DNA of 33,253 nt, taken from assembly GCA_007118805.1 (NCBI GenBank), contig SKQW01000304.1, positions 1-33,253 on the forward strand. Direction: 5' to 3'. Source of the DNA: Rhodobiaceae bacterium (GTDB lineage: Bacteria; Pseudomonadota; Alphaproteobacteria; Rhizobiales; Tepidamorphaceae). Positions 23,170 to 33,253 of this stretch are shown in pieces. The position numbers and the translations under genes were made by a program. Below the pieces are notes generated by a model that did no database searches, was not told the DNA's origin, and was given only the letters and a program-made list of their open reading frames with translations. The first letter of the stretch is position 1, and every line of letters begins with the position of its first letter.

Positions 23170-23787
23170 ATGACCCCGAAGATCGACTACTACTTCACCG
23201 CTACCTCGCCCTGGAGCTATTTCGGCCATGACCGGTTCATGGAACTCGCCAGTCAGCATGGCGCGGTGCTTGGCTGGCGACCGGTCAATCTCGGCGGCGT
23301 CTTCGCGGCAACAGGCGGCCTGCCTCTGCCCAAGCGCGCCCCGGCGCGCCAGCGCTATCGCATGGTGGAGCTCAAGCGCTGGCGCGAGGTGCTCTCCATA
23401 CCGCTGAACCTGCAACCGGCCCATTTCCCGACCGACCCCGACCTTGCCAACCGGTGCGTGGTTGCCCTCGACCAGTCGGGCGAGGACCCATCCGACTTCC
23501 TCGCCAGGACCTATCGCGCGGTGTGGGTGTTCGACCGCGACATCGCCGACGAGCACACCGTCGAGGCCCTGCTCGCCGATGCCGGGCATGACGCGCGCGC
23601 CATTATCGCCAAGGCGCGCGCCGAGGAGACGGGGGAGCTCTATGAGCGCTATTCGGCCGAGGCCATCGAGCGGGGCGTGTTCGGGGCGCCGACCTATGCG
23701 CTCAATGGCGAGCCGTTCTGGGGCCAGGACCGGCTCGGTCTGCTCGAAGACGCCCTCAGGAGCGGCCGCGCGCCCTATCTGCCCTGA
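23170..23787 (+). CDS. 2-hydroxychromene-2-carboxylate isomerase family protein
   Basis: A 205-residue member of the DsbA-like/GST-kappa family. HCCA isomerase (NahD) acts in naphthalene degradation and uses glutathione; many homologs act on other substrates. The active-site start DYYFTATSPWSYFG (6-19) has the serine that replaces the thioredoxin CxxC. The conserved cis-proline segment is FGAPTYALNGEPFWGQDRL. There are no cysteines of a disulfide-exchange motif. GGAGGACAGGCA precedes ATG 23170. It lies 83 bp after the cupin and may be co-transcribed. The rest of an aromatic pathway is missing from the window, so this is a family call only. Confidence 0.9.
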   Translation: MTPKIDYYFTATSPWSYFGHDRFMELASQHGAVLGWRPVNLGGVFAATGGLPLPKRAPARQRYRMVELKRWREVLSIPLNLQPAHFPTDPDLANRCVVALDQSGEDPSDFLARTYRAVWVFDRDIADEHTVEALLADAGHDARAIIAKARAEETGELYERYSAEAIERGVFGAPTYALNGEPFWGQDRLGLLEDALRSGRAPYLP

Positions 23788-24642
23788 GCCGGCGGCGCGC
23801 CGCCGCGATCTGCGGCCGGATCAATGTGTAGGCCTCGGCTTGGGCCTCGGTCCTGATTGGTGGAGGACGCCAACCGAGTTTGCCGCCGAAGGTGCTTTGT
23901 GTGCGGCCGCAGATCGCTCAGTACGTGGATGCCTTGCGTCCGATCACAGGGTGACAAGCACATTGTTCTTCCTGTTGCGTGATGTCTACGTCACTATTGT
24001 CTCTCAAAGTTCCCTTGGCGTATTCGGCGCTCGCGCGTGCAATGGACGTTTGTGAGCGACTCTATCCTCTGGCGGATCCACAGCAGTCACTATTGGCGAG
24101 GGCAGCCTTACAACCCCATGCTTGGGTTCTGGATTAGAGGTTGCTCCGACGTCGGTGAACGGGGAGCGAGATCATCGGCTACCGGCCAGCGCATTCTCTT
24201 GAGGAAAGACTTCCTTGAGACATCAACGCTGGCGGCGCGCGTAATTGTAATGGGTCAATGCCGTTGCCAATGCAATATCAAGGACTGTTTCTTCACAAGG
24301 CTCATTGAAGCTGTTATCATGGTCCGACACTTGTTTCCGGTCATGGTGCACGACAGCACTTGTCTGGGTTTGATAATGGTATTCCGCCTCGGAAGGGACG
24401 ATCCATTTTCTGTCACCGCTACGCGCTGATAACCAGGTCCGTGATTGCCATTTGCGTGATTGCCACTTGTAAGTGCTGATTGTCATTGGGCAAGCAAGCG
24501 GGTCCCCGACTGATATGGGATCTCGAGAAGGTCGTGTCGCACCTGCTCAGGTGCTATTCGTGAAACAAAGTCAAAATAGGCCGATTGGGTTTCGGTATTG
24601 ATTTGTGGTTCCGACCTTCGCGCCAGATAATGGAGTGGCGCC
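23788..24642. other. 855-bp gene-poor, AT-richer region
   Basis: No credible gene is visible on either strand. Two 60-base lines counted by hand (24241-24300 and 24301-24360) have 25 and 30 G+C, far below the roughly 70 percent typical around. The region holds a perfect 14-bp inverted repeat (23805-23818 and 23904-23917). It could be a relic of an insertion, or long regulatory DNA of the CoA-transferase gene. Confidence 0.5.
23805..23917. repeat. 14-bp perfect inverted repeat, 85-bp spacer
   Basis: GCGATCTGCGGCCG at 23805-23818 and its exact complement CGGCCGCAGATCGC at 23904-23917. It starts 17 bases after the isomerase stop. The spacer contains the direct repeat GGCCTCGG twice. It may mark a short insertion, a relic of a mobile element or a large RNA stem. 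Confidence 0.6.
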
Positions 24643-26571
24643 GTGGACAAGGTTATCCCGGTTGAAGACGCCATCGCCTTGATCCAAGACGGTGACACTA
24701 TCGCCGCCACAGGATACGGCGGCAACGGCATCCCCGAAGATCTATATGTCGAACTCGAGCGCAGGTTTCTTGAAACCGGTGAACCGCGCGCACTCACTCT
24801 GCTGTATCCCGCTGGCCAGGGTGACGCCGGCGAGCGCGGCCTGAACCGCGTGGCGCATGAGGGGCTGTTGCGCCGCGTCATCGGCGGGCATTTCGGGCTG
24901 ATTCCAAGGTTGGTACATCTCATCCAAGCCAACAAGGTCGAGGCCTACAATTTTCCCGAAGGCGTTATCGCTCACCTGTTCCGCGACATCGCCGCGGGCA
25001 AGCCAGGAACGCTCAGTAGCGTGGGAATCGGAACATTCGTTGATCCGCGACTGGAAGGAGGAAAGGCCAACGAGGCCACCCAGGATGATCTCGTTGAACT
25101 GGTTACCCTGGCAGGGCGCGAGACGCTGTTCTACCGAGCTTTCCCGGTCAACGTCGCGCTGATCCGCGGTACCACCGCGGATGCCGAGGGCAACATCACG
25201 ATGGAAAAGGAATCGGTGCGTCTGGGGTCTCTCTCTCTTGCCATGGCGGCGCGCAACTCCGGCGGCATCGTCATCTGCCAGGTCGAACGGATCGCCGAGA
25301 CCGGCTCGCTGGATTCGCGACGGGTCCGTGTGCCGGCGAGCATGATCGACTGTGTCGTTGTCGCACGACCAGATAACCACATGCAGACATATGGCGCGGC
25401 CTTTAATCCGGCACTGTCGGGCGAGTTGCGGATTCCCTTGGCTGACGTTCCGCGGTTGCCCCTGGACGCCCGTAAAGTCATCGCGCGCCGCGCCGCCATG
25501 GAGCTTCTGCCCAACTCCATTGTCAATCTGGGTTTGGGTCTGCCCGATGCCATCGGTCAGGTGGCCGGAGAGGAGCGAATTCAGGACCTGATCACCCTGA
25601 CGGTTGATCCGGGGGTTTATGGAGGGGTGCCGCTAGGCGGCGAGGCGTTCGGTGCCGCAGTAAACTTCACTGCGAATATCGACCATCCCTATCAGTTCGA
25701 CTTCATCGATGGCGGTGGCCTTGATGTCGCCTGCCTCGGCTTTGCTGAATCCGACCGGACGGGCAGCGTAAACGCCAGCCGCTTCAGCGGTCGAATCGCA
25801 GGTTGCGGCGGGTTCATAAACATCAGTCAAAACTCAAAGACGGTCGTCTTTGTAGGCACATTTACCGCCGGCGGTTTCAAGGCTGACATCGCCGATGGCA
25901 CGCTCTCCATCCTGCAGGAAGGCAAGCACCGCAAGTTCGTCGAATCGCTGGGACAGGTGACCTTCAACGGCCAGCTCGCCGCAGAGAACGGGCAAGATGT
26001 TCTCTACGTTACCGAGCGCGCGGTCTTCCGGCTGCGGCGCGAAGGGCTGACGCTGGTGGAGGTCGCCCCCGGCATCGATGTCGACCGAGACATCCTCTCA
26101 CTGATGCCCTTCAGGCCTGAAATCGAGACGATTGCCCACATGGATCCGCGTCTGTTCCGCGATCAGCCTATGGGGTTGCGCGATCAGATGCTCGACCTTC
26201 GGATCGAGGACCGGCTGAGCTTCGATCCGCAGACCAACACCGTCTTCATGGATTACGCCGGAATGCGCGTGCGAACGCATCATGACCTGCAACGCATTAA
26301 GGAGGCGGTTGATGCGTTGCTTGCCCCATTAGGAAAGCGAGTCAACTCAATCGTCAATTACGATCGCTTCGAGGCAGCGCCTGACATACTCCCGGACTAT
26401 CTGGATCTCGTGCGCTATGTGCAGGAACGCTACTACCTGAAGGTCTCTCGTTACACGACAAGCGGTTTCCTGCGCTTGAAGATGGGCAGGGAACTTGAAA
26501 ACCGGGAAGTCCCTCCGCACGTCTTTCTAAACAAGACCGAAGCCGAGGACGCGCTTCGTCGAGAACCTTGA
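24643..26571 (+). CDS. acyl-CoA:acetate/3-ketoacid CoA-transferase-like protein, Asp at catalytic site
   Basis: A 642-residue family I CoA-transferase of the YdiF/propionate CoA-transferase kind, with alpha-like (1-260) and beta-like (270-515) halves in one chain. GYGGNGIPEDL (24-34) is the CoA-loop region, and GGVPLGGEAFGAAVNF (327-342) follows the active-site loop. In the family the loop reads as E-x-G-x-x-G-G with a glutamate that forms the acyl-CoA thioester. Here it is TVDPGVYGGVP, with D322. A ~120-residue C-terminal extension (about 520-642) has mixed alpha/beta character. The start is GTG 24643 with GGAG 7 bases upstream. Codon third positions seem less GC-rich than in neighbours. It may be a true transferase or an altered relative. 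Confidence 0.85.
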   Translation: MDKVIPVEDAIALIQDGDTIAATGYGGNGIPEDLYVELERRFLETGEPRALTLLYPAGQGDAGERGLNRVAHEGLLRRVIGGHFGLIPRLVHLIQANKVEAYNFPEGVIAHLFRDIAAGKPGTLSSVGIGTFVDPRLEGGKANEATQDDLVELVTLAGRETLFYRAFPVNVALIRGTTADAEGNITMEKESVRLGSLSLAMAARNSGGIVICQVERIAETGSLDSRRVRVPASMIDCVVVARPDNHMQTYGAAFNPALSGELRIPLADVPRLPLDARKVIARRAAMELLPNSIVNLGLGLPDAIGQVAGEERIQDLITLTVDPGVYGGVPLGGEAFGAAVNFTANIDHPYQFDFIDGGGLDVACLGFAESDRTGSVNASRFSGRIAGCGGFINISQNSKTVVFVGTFTAGGFKADIADGTLSILQEGKHRKFVESLGQVTFNGQLAAENGQDVLYVTERAVFRLRREGLTLVEVAPGIDVDRDILSLMPFRPEIETIAHMDPRLFRDQPMGLRDQMLDLRIEDRLSFDPQTNTVFMDYAGMRVRTHHDLQRIKEAVDALLAPLGKRVNSIVNYDRFEAAPDILPDYLDLVRYVQERYYLKVSRYTTSGFLRLKMGRELENREVPPHVFLNKTEAEDALRREP

Positions 26572-26689
26572 AGGGACCCATCTCGGCAGAAAGCGGTTTG
26601 ACCTGCTCTTTGCCCCTTGCTGAAACGGCAAAGACTTCTGTTGCTAGTCGCGATTTGTCCCTTTTGCCGCGCCGCTGGCCAGGCTCGCC

Positions 26690-27586
26690 CTACACCTTCA
26701 TCTTCGGGTCGAGCCAGTCGCGCAAGGAGTCGCCGAACAGGTTGAAGGCGAACACGGCCAAGCTGATGGCCAGCCCCGGGAACAGGATCATCCACGGCGC
26801 CTGGGTGTAGAATTCGCGCGAGGTGCCCGACAGCATCAGCCCCCAGGCCGGCGTCGGCTCGGTCACGCCGAGGCCGAGGAAGGACAGCGAGGCCTCGAGC
26901 AGGATCGCCTGGGCGATGAAGGCGGTGAACATGATCAGGAAGGGGGCGACCACGTTGGGCGCGATGTGGCGGAAGATGATCCGGCCATGGCTGTAGCCCG
27001 CCGCCCGCGCCGCATCGATATAAGGCATCTCGCGGATCGACAGGCCGGAGGAGCGGATGACGCGGGCGACCTTCGGCACCATGGGGATCGATATGGCGAT
27101 GATCAGGTTGAGGTCGAGCCCGCCGACCCGCCACTGACCGAGAATGGCGACCACGGCGAGCGCCAGGATGATGATCGGGAAGGACAGGAGGATGTCCATG
27201 AAGCGCTGGATCACGAGGTCGATCTTGCCGCCGAAATAGGCCGACACCATGCCGACCACGGCGCCGATCGTGCAGCCGATCAGCGAGGCCAGAAAGCCCA
27301 CGGCCAATGCCGTCCGCGCGCCGTAGATGATGCGCGAGAAGACGTCGCGTCCGAAGGCGTCGGTGCCCATCCAGTGGTCCCAGGAGGGCGGGGCCAGCAT
27401 GGCCCCGTAATTGAGCTCCAGCGGATCGTAAGGCGCGACATATTCAGCGAACAGGCTGGCCACGAACATCAGCACGATGACCACCAGCCCGATGGCGCCG
27501 AGGGGCTGGGTCACCGCGAACTGCACAATGGCGGGGCGGCGCTTCGGCACCTTGTAGGTGATTTCGGGAGCGGTGGTCACGGACAT
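26690..27586 (-). CDS. dppC: dipeptide/oligopeptide ABC transporter permease, DppC-like
   Basis: A 298-residue inner-membrane permease of the Opp/Dpp type. After a first helix (about 28-50) comes the family's extracytoplasmic HWMGTDAFGRDVFSR (71-85), then four to five helices. The cytoplasmic coupling loop carries MPYIDAARAAGYSHGRIIF (187-205), the EAA motif that docks onto the ATPase. The C-terminus ends in GDSLRDWLDPKMKV, typical for DppC. It starts 2 bases after the DppB-like gene stops and is the last gene of the operon. Symbol is at family level because the substrate is not known. It is convergent with the CoA-transferase, 118 bp away. Confidence 0.92.
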   Translation of the reverse strand: MSVTTAPEITYKVPKRRPAIVQFAVTQPLGAIGLVVIVLMFVASLFAEYVAPYDPLELNYGAMLAPPSWDHWMGTDAFGRDVFSRIIYGARTALAVGFLASLIGCTIGAVVGMVSAYFGGKIDLVIQRFMDILLSFPIIILALAVVAILGQWRVGGLDLNLIIAISIPMVPKVARVIRSSGLSIREMPYIDAARAAGYSHGRIIFRHIAPNVVAPFLIMFTAFIAQAILLEASLSFLGLGVTEPTPAWGLMLSGTSREFYTQAPWMILFPGLAISLAVFAFNLFGDSLRDWLDPKMKV

Positions 27587-27588
27587 GA

Positions 27589-28542
27589 TCAACTGTACCG
27601 AATGCGCGGATCGAGCGCCGCATAGAGCAGGTCGATCAGGAAGTTGACGAAGATGAAGAAGAAGGCGACGAGCAGCACCAGCGCCTGGATCATAGTGAAG
27701 TCGGCGCGGGCCACCGCCTCGACGAATAGCTTGCCCACCCCGTTCAGGTTGAACACCTGCTCGGTGACGACGAGGCCGCCGATCAGGAAGGCGAATTCCA
27801 GGCCGATCACGGTGACCACCGGCAGCATCGCGTTGCGCATGGCGTGGCGCGCCACCACCAGGCGCTCGAATACCCCCTTGGCGCGGGCGGTGCGCACATA
27901 GTCCTCCTGCAGCACCTCGATGATCGTCGAGCGGGTCATGCGGGTGGCCACAGCCGAGTATCGATAGCCGACGGCGAGCGCCGGCCAGATGAGCTGCGAC
28001 AGGTTGCGCCACGGATCCTCATAGATCGGTGTGAAGGTCAGCGGCGGGATCCAGCCGAACAGCGTCAGCAGCAACAGGATCATGAGCATGCCGAGCCAGA
28101 AGGACGGCACGGCCAGCCCGGCGATGGCGAACACCTGGATTATGCGGTCGAGCCAGCTATCCTTGAACAGCGCCGCGATCGTTCCCAGCGGGATGGCGAT
28201 GAGGGTGGCCAGCACCGTGGCCATGATCGCCACCTGCATGGACAGTTCCAGCCGCGGCAGGATCTCCTGGATGACCGGCCGCCCGGTCCACATGGAGATG
28301 CCGAAATCGCCAATGAAGATGCCGGTCATCCAGTTGATGAACTGGCGCCACAGCGGCTGATCGAGGCCGAGGCGCGCCCGTTCGGCAGCGAGCGCGGCCT
28401 CGCTGACGCTGCCGCCTTCGGCCAGCAGGCGCAACTCCACGACATCGCCCGGCATGAGCCGCAGCATGACGAAGACGAGGACCGCCACGCCGAGCAGCGT
28501 CGGGATCATCAGAAGGAGGCGATGGGCGGTGTAGCGCAGCAT
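27589..28542 (-). CDS. dppB: dipeptide/oligopeptide ABC transporter permease, DppB-like
   Basis: A 317-residue permease beginning with MLRYTAHRLLLMIPTLLGV, the standard DppB/OppB N-terminus. MPGD follows the first helix (30-33). About six helices occur in all, and the EAA loop is EVLQEDYVRTARAKG (209-223). The C-terminus DLLYAALDPRIRYS is also characteristic. It pairs with the DppC-like protein to form the membrane channel for imported peptides or similar solutes. Its start lies 75 bp after the substrate-binding protein gene, with a strong intercistronic hairpin between them. Confidence 0.93.
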   Translation of the reverse strand: MLRYTAHRLLLMIPTLLGVAVLVFVMLRLMPGDVVELRLLAEGGSVSEAALAAERARLGLDQPLWRQFINWMTGIFIGDFGISMWTGRPVIQEILPRLELSMQVAIMATVLATLIAIPLGTIAALFKDSWLDRIIQVFAIAGLAVPSFWLGMLMILLLLTLFGWIPPLTFTPIYEDPWRNLSQLIWPALAVGYRYSAVATRMTRSTIIEVLQEDYVRTARAKGVFERLVVARHAMRNAMLPVVTVIGLEFAFLIGGLVVTEQVFNLNGVGKLFVEAVARADFTMIQALVLLVAFFFIFVNFLIDLLYAALDPRIRYS

Positions 28543-28580
28543 GGCGGCCGGTCAATCAGGTGGCGGAAAGGCGGTCAGGG

Positions 28581-28606
28581 CCGGGCGGCCCGCCTGGGCC
28601 GCCCGG
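28581..28606. other. intercistronic 11-bp hairpin
   Basis: CCGGGCGGCCC, loop GCCT, GGGCCGCCCGG between the substrate-binding protein and the first permease. There is no T-run. Hairpins at this position often stabilise upstream mRNA or partly stop transcription, so the binding protein is made in excess over the membrane parts. Confidence 0.7.
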
Positions 28607-28617
28607 GGATTACGGCG

Positions 28618-30201
28618 TTACTGCTCGAGCCAGACGTCCTGAAGATCCTGGTTCAGGTAGTGGCTCGGCGACATGTACCAGCCCTTCATCTCGTCGAGAT
28701 GGACGATGATGCGGTGCCACCAGATGGTCGGCACGATGTAGGACTGCTCGAAGAGGTATTCCTCGAACTCGCGCAGGATCGCGGCCCGCTCCCCGGCATC
28801 GAGGGCGCGGCTCTGGCGCTCGTAGAGCTCGTCCAGCGTCTCGTCATTGTAGTGGGCGTAGTTGATTGGCGAGTCGTCGGAGGAGATATACTTGGCGAGC
28901 TGAAGGTTGGGCTCGTCCATGAAGTCGCAGTTGAAGTCGAGTCCGACGTCGTAATTCCCGCCGCGAAGGTTGGACAGATAGGCGCGCGTTTCGAGCTGCT
29001 CATGCTCGACATCGATGCCGATCTGCCGCCACTGGTCGATCAGGAACACCCCAACCGGCACATAGGGCATGGGCACATTGCGGTTGAGGAAGGTAAAGGT
29101 CAGATCGCTGACGCCGGCTTCTTCGAGCAGCTCACGCGCCTCGGCCCGAGCAGCCTCGATATCGCGGCCGAAGCCGGGATAGGCGACGAGTTCCTCGTCC
29201 GATGCCGCCAGCTCGTAGCCCGGCCGCAGGACGCCGCCCACGCTGCGGACCAGCGCGATCTGCGACAGGTGCTCGGCGCCCGCCCAACGGTCGACGGCCA
29301 GCGACAGCGCCCGGCGCACGCGTGCATCGTCGAACGGCTCGCGCTGGGTGTTGAAGCTGACCACCAGCTTACACAGCCACGGGCTTTCATGGACCACCGC
29401 CCGGTCGCCCAGCGCGTCGACCAGCCGGTCCCGGTCGGCCGGGGAATGGCCGCGGAACTCGGCATGGACCTCGCCGGCCTGCAGCGCCGTCACTCGGGCC
29501 GAGGTGTCGGCCATGAAGATCGAGCGATAGCTGTCGAGATAGGGACGGCCCTCGACAAAGTAGTCATCGTTGCGCTCGCCCACCCAATGGGAGCCGGCGG
29601 CATGCTCGACGAACCGGAAGGGGCCGGTGCCGAGGATCTCGTTCTCCGGATAGGTCGGGTCCTCCGCCAAGCGGTCAGCGCTGTAGATGCAGTCCCAGGG
29701 CGAAGCGAAGCTCGCCAGCATGGCCGCGTTGGGCGCGCTCAGATTGAACACGACGGTGTGGTCGTCGGGCGTGTCGATCGACTCGATGTCCGAATAAATC
29801 GCCTGACGGATCGACACCACGCCCTCCGGAGGATTGCGGATGCGGTCATAGGTTGCCTGCACGTCCCGCGAGGTCAGCGGCGTTCCATCGTGGAAGGTCA
29901 CGTTGTCGTGGAGCTGGAAGGTGTAGGTCAGGCCGTCGTCCGAGACCTCCCACGACTCGGCGATATCGCCCTTCACGTCCGGATAGTTCGGCTCATCGAA
30001 CTTCAGCAACGTGTTGTAGTGGGGCCGAACGGGGTGAATGAAGGCGAAGGACGTATTGGCGTGACAGTCATAGTTCGGCGGTTCGGCGCTCACGGCCATG
30101 ACGAGTTCGCCGCCATATTGCGGTTCTTCGGCCAGGGCCAGGGCGGGTACCACGAGACACGCGGCGCCGGCGCCGGCCAAATATTTCAATCCGATCCTCA
30201 T
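28618..30201 (-). CDS. ABC transporter substrate-binding protein, family 5
   Basis: A 527-residue periplasmic binding protein of the DppA/OppA class (SBP_bac_5). The signal peptide ends ALALA (about residue 24). The mature start EEPQYGGELVMAVSAEP and the early PHYNTLLKFDEPNYPDVKGDIAESWEVSDDG are typical, as is FHDGTPLTSRDV (103-114). GTGPFRF marks the hinge region. It captures peptides, opines or other solutes and delivers them to the two permeases. GGGAGG lies 7 bases ahead of ATG 30201. It follows the fused ATPase gene by 57 bp. The exact ligand cannot be read from the sequence. Confidence 0.93.
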   Translation of the reverse strand: MRIGLKYLAGAGAACLVVPALALAEEPQYGGELVMAVSAEPPNYDCHANTSFAFIHPVRPHYNTLLKFDEPNYPDVKGDIAESWEVSDDGLTYTFQLHDNVTFHDGTPLTSRDVQATYDRIRNPPEGVVSIRQAIYSDIESIDTPDDHTVVFNLSAPNAAMLASFASPWDCIYSADRLAEDPTYPENEILGTGPFRFVEHAAGSHWVGERNDDYFVEGRPYLDSYRSIFMADTSARVTALQAGEVHAEFRGHSPADRDRLVDALGDRAVVHESPWLCKLVVSFNTQREPFDDARVRRALSLAVDRWAGAEHLSQIALVRSVGGVLRPGYELAASDEELVAYPGFGRDIEAARAEARELLEEAGVSDLTFTFLNRNVPMPYVPVGVFLIDQWRQIGIDVEHEQLETRAYLSNLRGGNYDVGLDFNCDFMDEPNLQLAKYISSDDSPINYAHYNDETLDELYERQSRALDAGERAAILREFEEYLFEQSYIVPTIWWHRIIVHLDEMKGWYMSPSHYLNQDLQDVWLEQ

Positions 30202-30258
30202 TTATTTTCCTCCCGGACTGGTTTTCTGAACGTGTTTTTTGCTCCTGTACGCGAGCAC

Positions 30259-32484
<2,226 letters not shown>

Positions 32485-32753
32485 TCCGTCACTCCCCTCC
32501 CAGCGACCGGCCGTTCACCGCCGGCCTTGGCTGCTCGTTGCCGGCAATCCTTGCTGTCCAGAAAGGACACACGCCCGGTTGGGCGCGGCCCCTTGTTTTC
32601 TTATTGGCGAGGTCGCCGGTCTTGTGCGTTTCTCCCGCTGGTCAGTTTGACCCGTGTCGCACCCGGTGACAAGGACGCAGAAATTCCCGCCGATGGAGAA
32701 ACAGCTGTGATGTCGGAGAATGCGACGCCGACCGTCGGGGCGTAAGCTACGCA
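32485..32753. promoter_or_regulatory. control region of the ABC operon, no gene
   Basis: Both flanking genes are on the minus strand. The operon promoter should lie here; no clear -35/-10 or terminator was found. Confidence 0.4.
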
Positions 32754-33253
32754 TTAGCGCTTGAGGCGTGTCACATGCCCCATCTTGCGGCCGGGCCTTG
32801 CCTCGCGCTTGCCGTAAAGGTGCAGGGCGGCGCCCGCTTGGCCGGCGATGTCCCGCCAGCCCAGGGCATCCTCGCCGATCAGATTGGTCATCACCGCGTC
32901 GGCGATTCGCCCGGTATCGGGCAACGGCCAGCCGGCAACGGCGCGGATATGGGCCTCGAACTGGCTCGCCGGGCAGGCCTCGATGGTCCAGTGGCCGGAA
33001 TTGTGGACGCGCGGTGCGATCTCGTTGACCAGCAGGCGTTCGCCTCCGCTCTCCTCGACGACGAACATTTCCACGGCGAAGACGCCGACATGATTGAGGG
33101 CTTCGCCGATCTGCGCGGCGATCGCGTGGGCTGCCTGCGCGGTCTGCCGCGTGATCCGCGCCGGCACACGGCTGGTGCGCAGGATGCCGCCAGCATGGGC
33201 GTTCTCGGCGATATCGTAGGCGGCGAAGGCGCCATCGGCGGCGCGCACCGCCA
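32754..33253 (-). CDS. purK: 5-(carboxyamino)imidazole ribonucleotide synthase, C-terminal part (PurK)
   Basis: The C-terminal ~166 residues of PurK, cut by the right window edge. PurK is an ATP-grasp enzyme that converts AIR and bicarbonate to N5-CAIR in purine synthesis. Visible parts are VRAADGAFAAYDIAENAHAG and the ATP-grasp signature LLVNEIAPRVHNSGHWTIEA, which carries metal and phosphate ligands. TNLIGEDALGW and LHLYGKREARPGRKMGHV form the C-terminal domain, and all agree with the family. The stop is TAA at 32754-32756. The frame stays open to the window end, so the start lies outside. purE often precedes purK but cannot be seen. Confidence 0.93.
   Translation of the reverse strand, partial: AVRAADGAFAAYDIAENAHAGGILRTSRVPARITRQTAQAAHAIAAQIGEALNHVGVFAVEMFVVEESGGERLLVNEIAPRVHNSGHWTIEACPASQFEAHIRAVAGWPLPDTGRIADAVMTNLIGEDALGWRDIAGQAGAALHLYGKREARPGRKMGHVTRLKR

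Noticed and set aside
24037-24429. A 130-residue open frame in the AT-richer gap
   Set aside because: No ribosome site, no protein-like composition pattern and no recognisable domain.

Overview
The window looks like chromosomal DNA of a high-GC alphaproteobacterium, most likely of the Hyphomicrobiales (Rhizobiales) type. The pointers are an IalB-type periplasmic protein next to rlmN, a PodJ-like polar scaffold with Sel1 repeats and a peptidoglycan-binding tail, a TIGR02186-type protein overlapping a TSUP permease, and a coiled-coil protein resembling crescentin. This placement rests on gene content only; no rRNA or tRNA gene was seen. About 23 protein genes are supported, three of them short membrane-protein ORFs, plus several repeats and RNA/regulatory structures.

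Region by region. 1-620: end of an unrecognised gene with signs of frame disruption. 686-4340: LysE-type exporter (+), then a small membrane protein, rlmN and ialB (all -), with an 0.8 kb REP-like repeat cluster between rlmN and ialB. 4684-9766: a rightward series of a quinone oxidoreductase, a glycine-zipper lipoprotein, a site-2 protease with CBS domains, a ChaN-like protein and a PQQ-dependent sugar dehydrogenase. A 33-residue membrane-protein ORF (7291-7392) lies on the opposite strand. 9780-9948: two adjacent ~78-bp palindromic elements with CTAGTGG ends, followed by two convergent small membrane-protein ORFs. 10562-14060: a glycerol-3-phosphate module, with glpD (-) divergent from a HAD phosphatase and a DeoR/GlpR regulator (+). 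Two 16-bp operator-like sites sit between them. 14061-15712: promoter-like sequence, a leader with three hairpins, and the coiled-coil protein gene. 15794-17508: TSUP permease and TIGR02186 protein (-). 17630-21064: PodJ-like scaffold (-). 21445-23787: long-chain-type acyl-CoA dehydrogenase, cupin, and 2-hydroxychromene-2-carboxylate isomerase-like protein (+). 23788-24642: a gene-poor, AT-richer gap. 24643-26571: a long CoA-transferase whose expected catalytic Glu is Asp. 26690-32484: a complete dipeptide/oligopeptide ABC operon (-) with both ATPases fused in one polypeptide. 32754-33253: the 3' part of purK (-).

How they work together. The glp block is the clearest functional unit: a respiratory glycerol-3-phosphate dehydrogenase, its probable repressor, and a HAD phosphatase that may act on a related sugar or polyol phosphate. 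The acyl-CoA dehydrogenase, isomerase and CoA-transferase suggest fatty-acid or aromatic-acid catabolism, but they need not form one pathway. The ABC operon supplies peptide or opine-like uptake. I found no CRISPR array, toxin-antitoxin pair, defence island or intact mobile element. The most unusual signals are the palindromic element family, the structured leader ahead of the coiled-coil gene, the paired glp operator candidates and the altered CoA-transferase active site.
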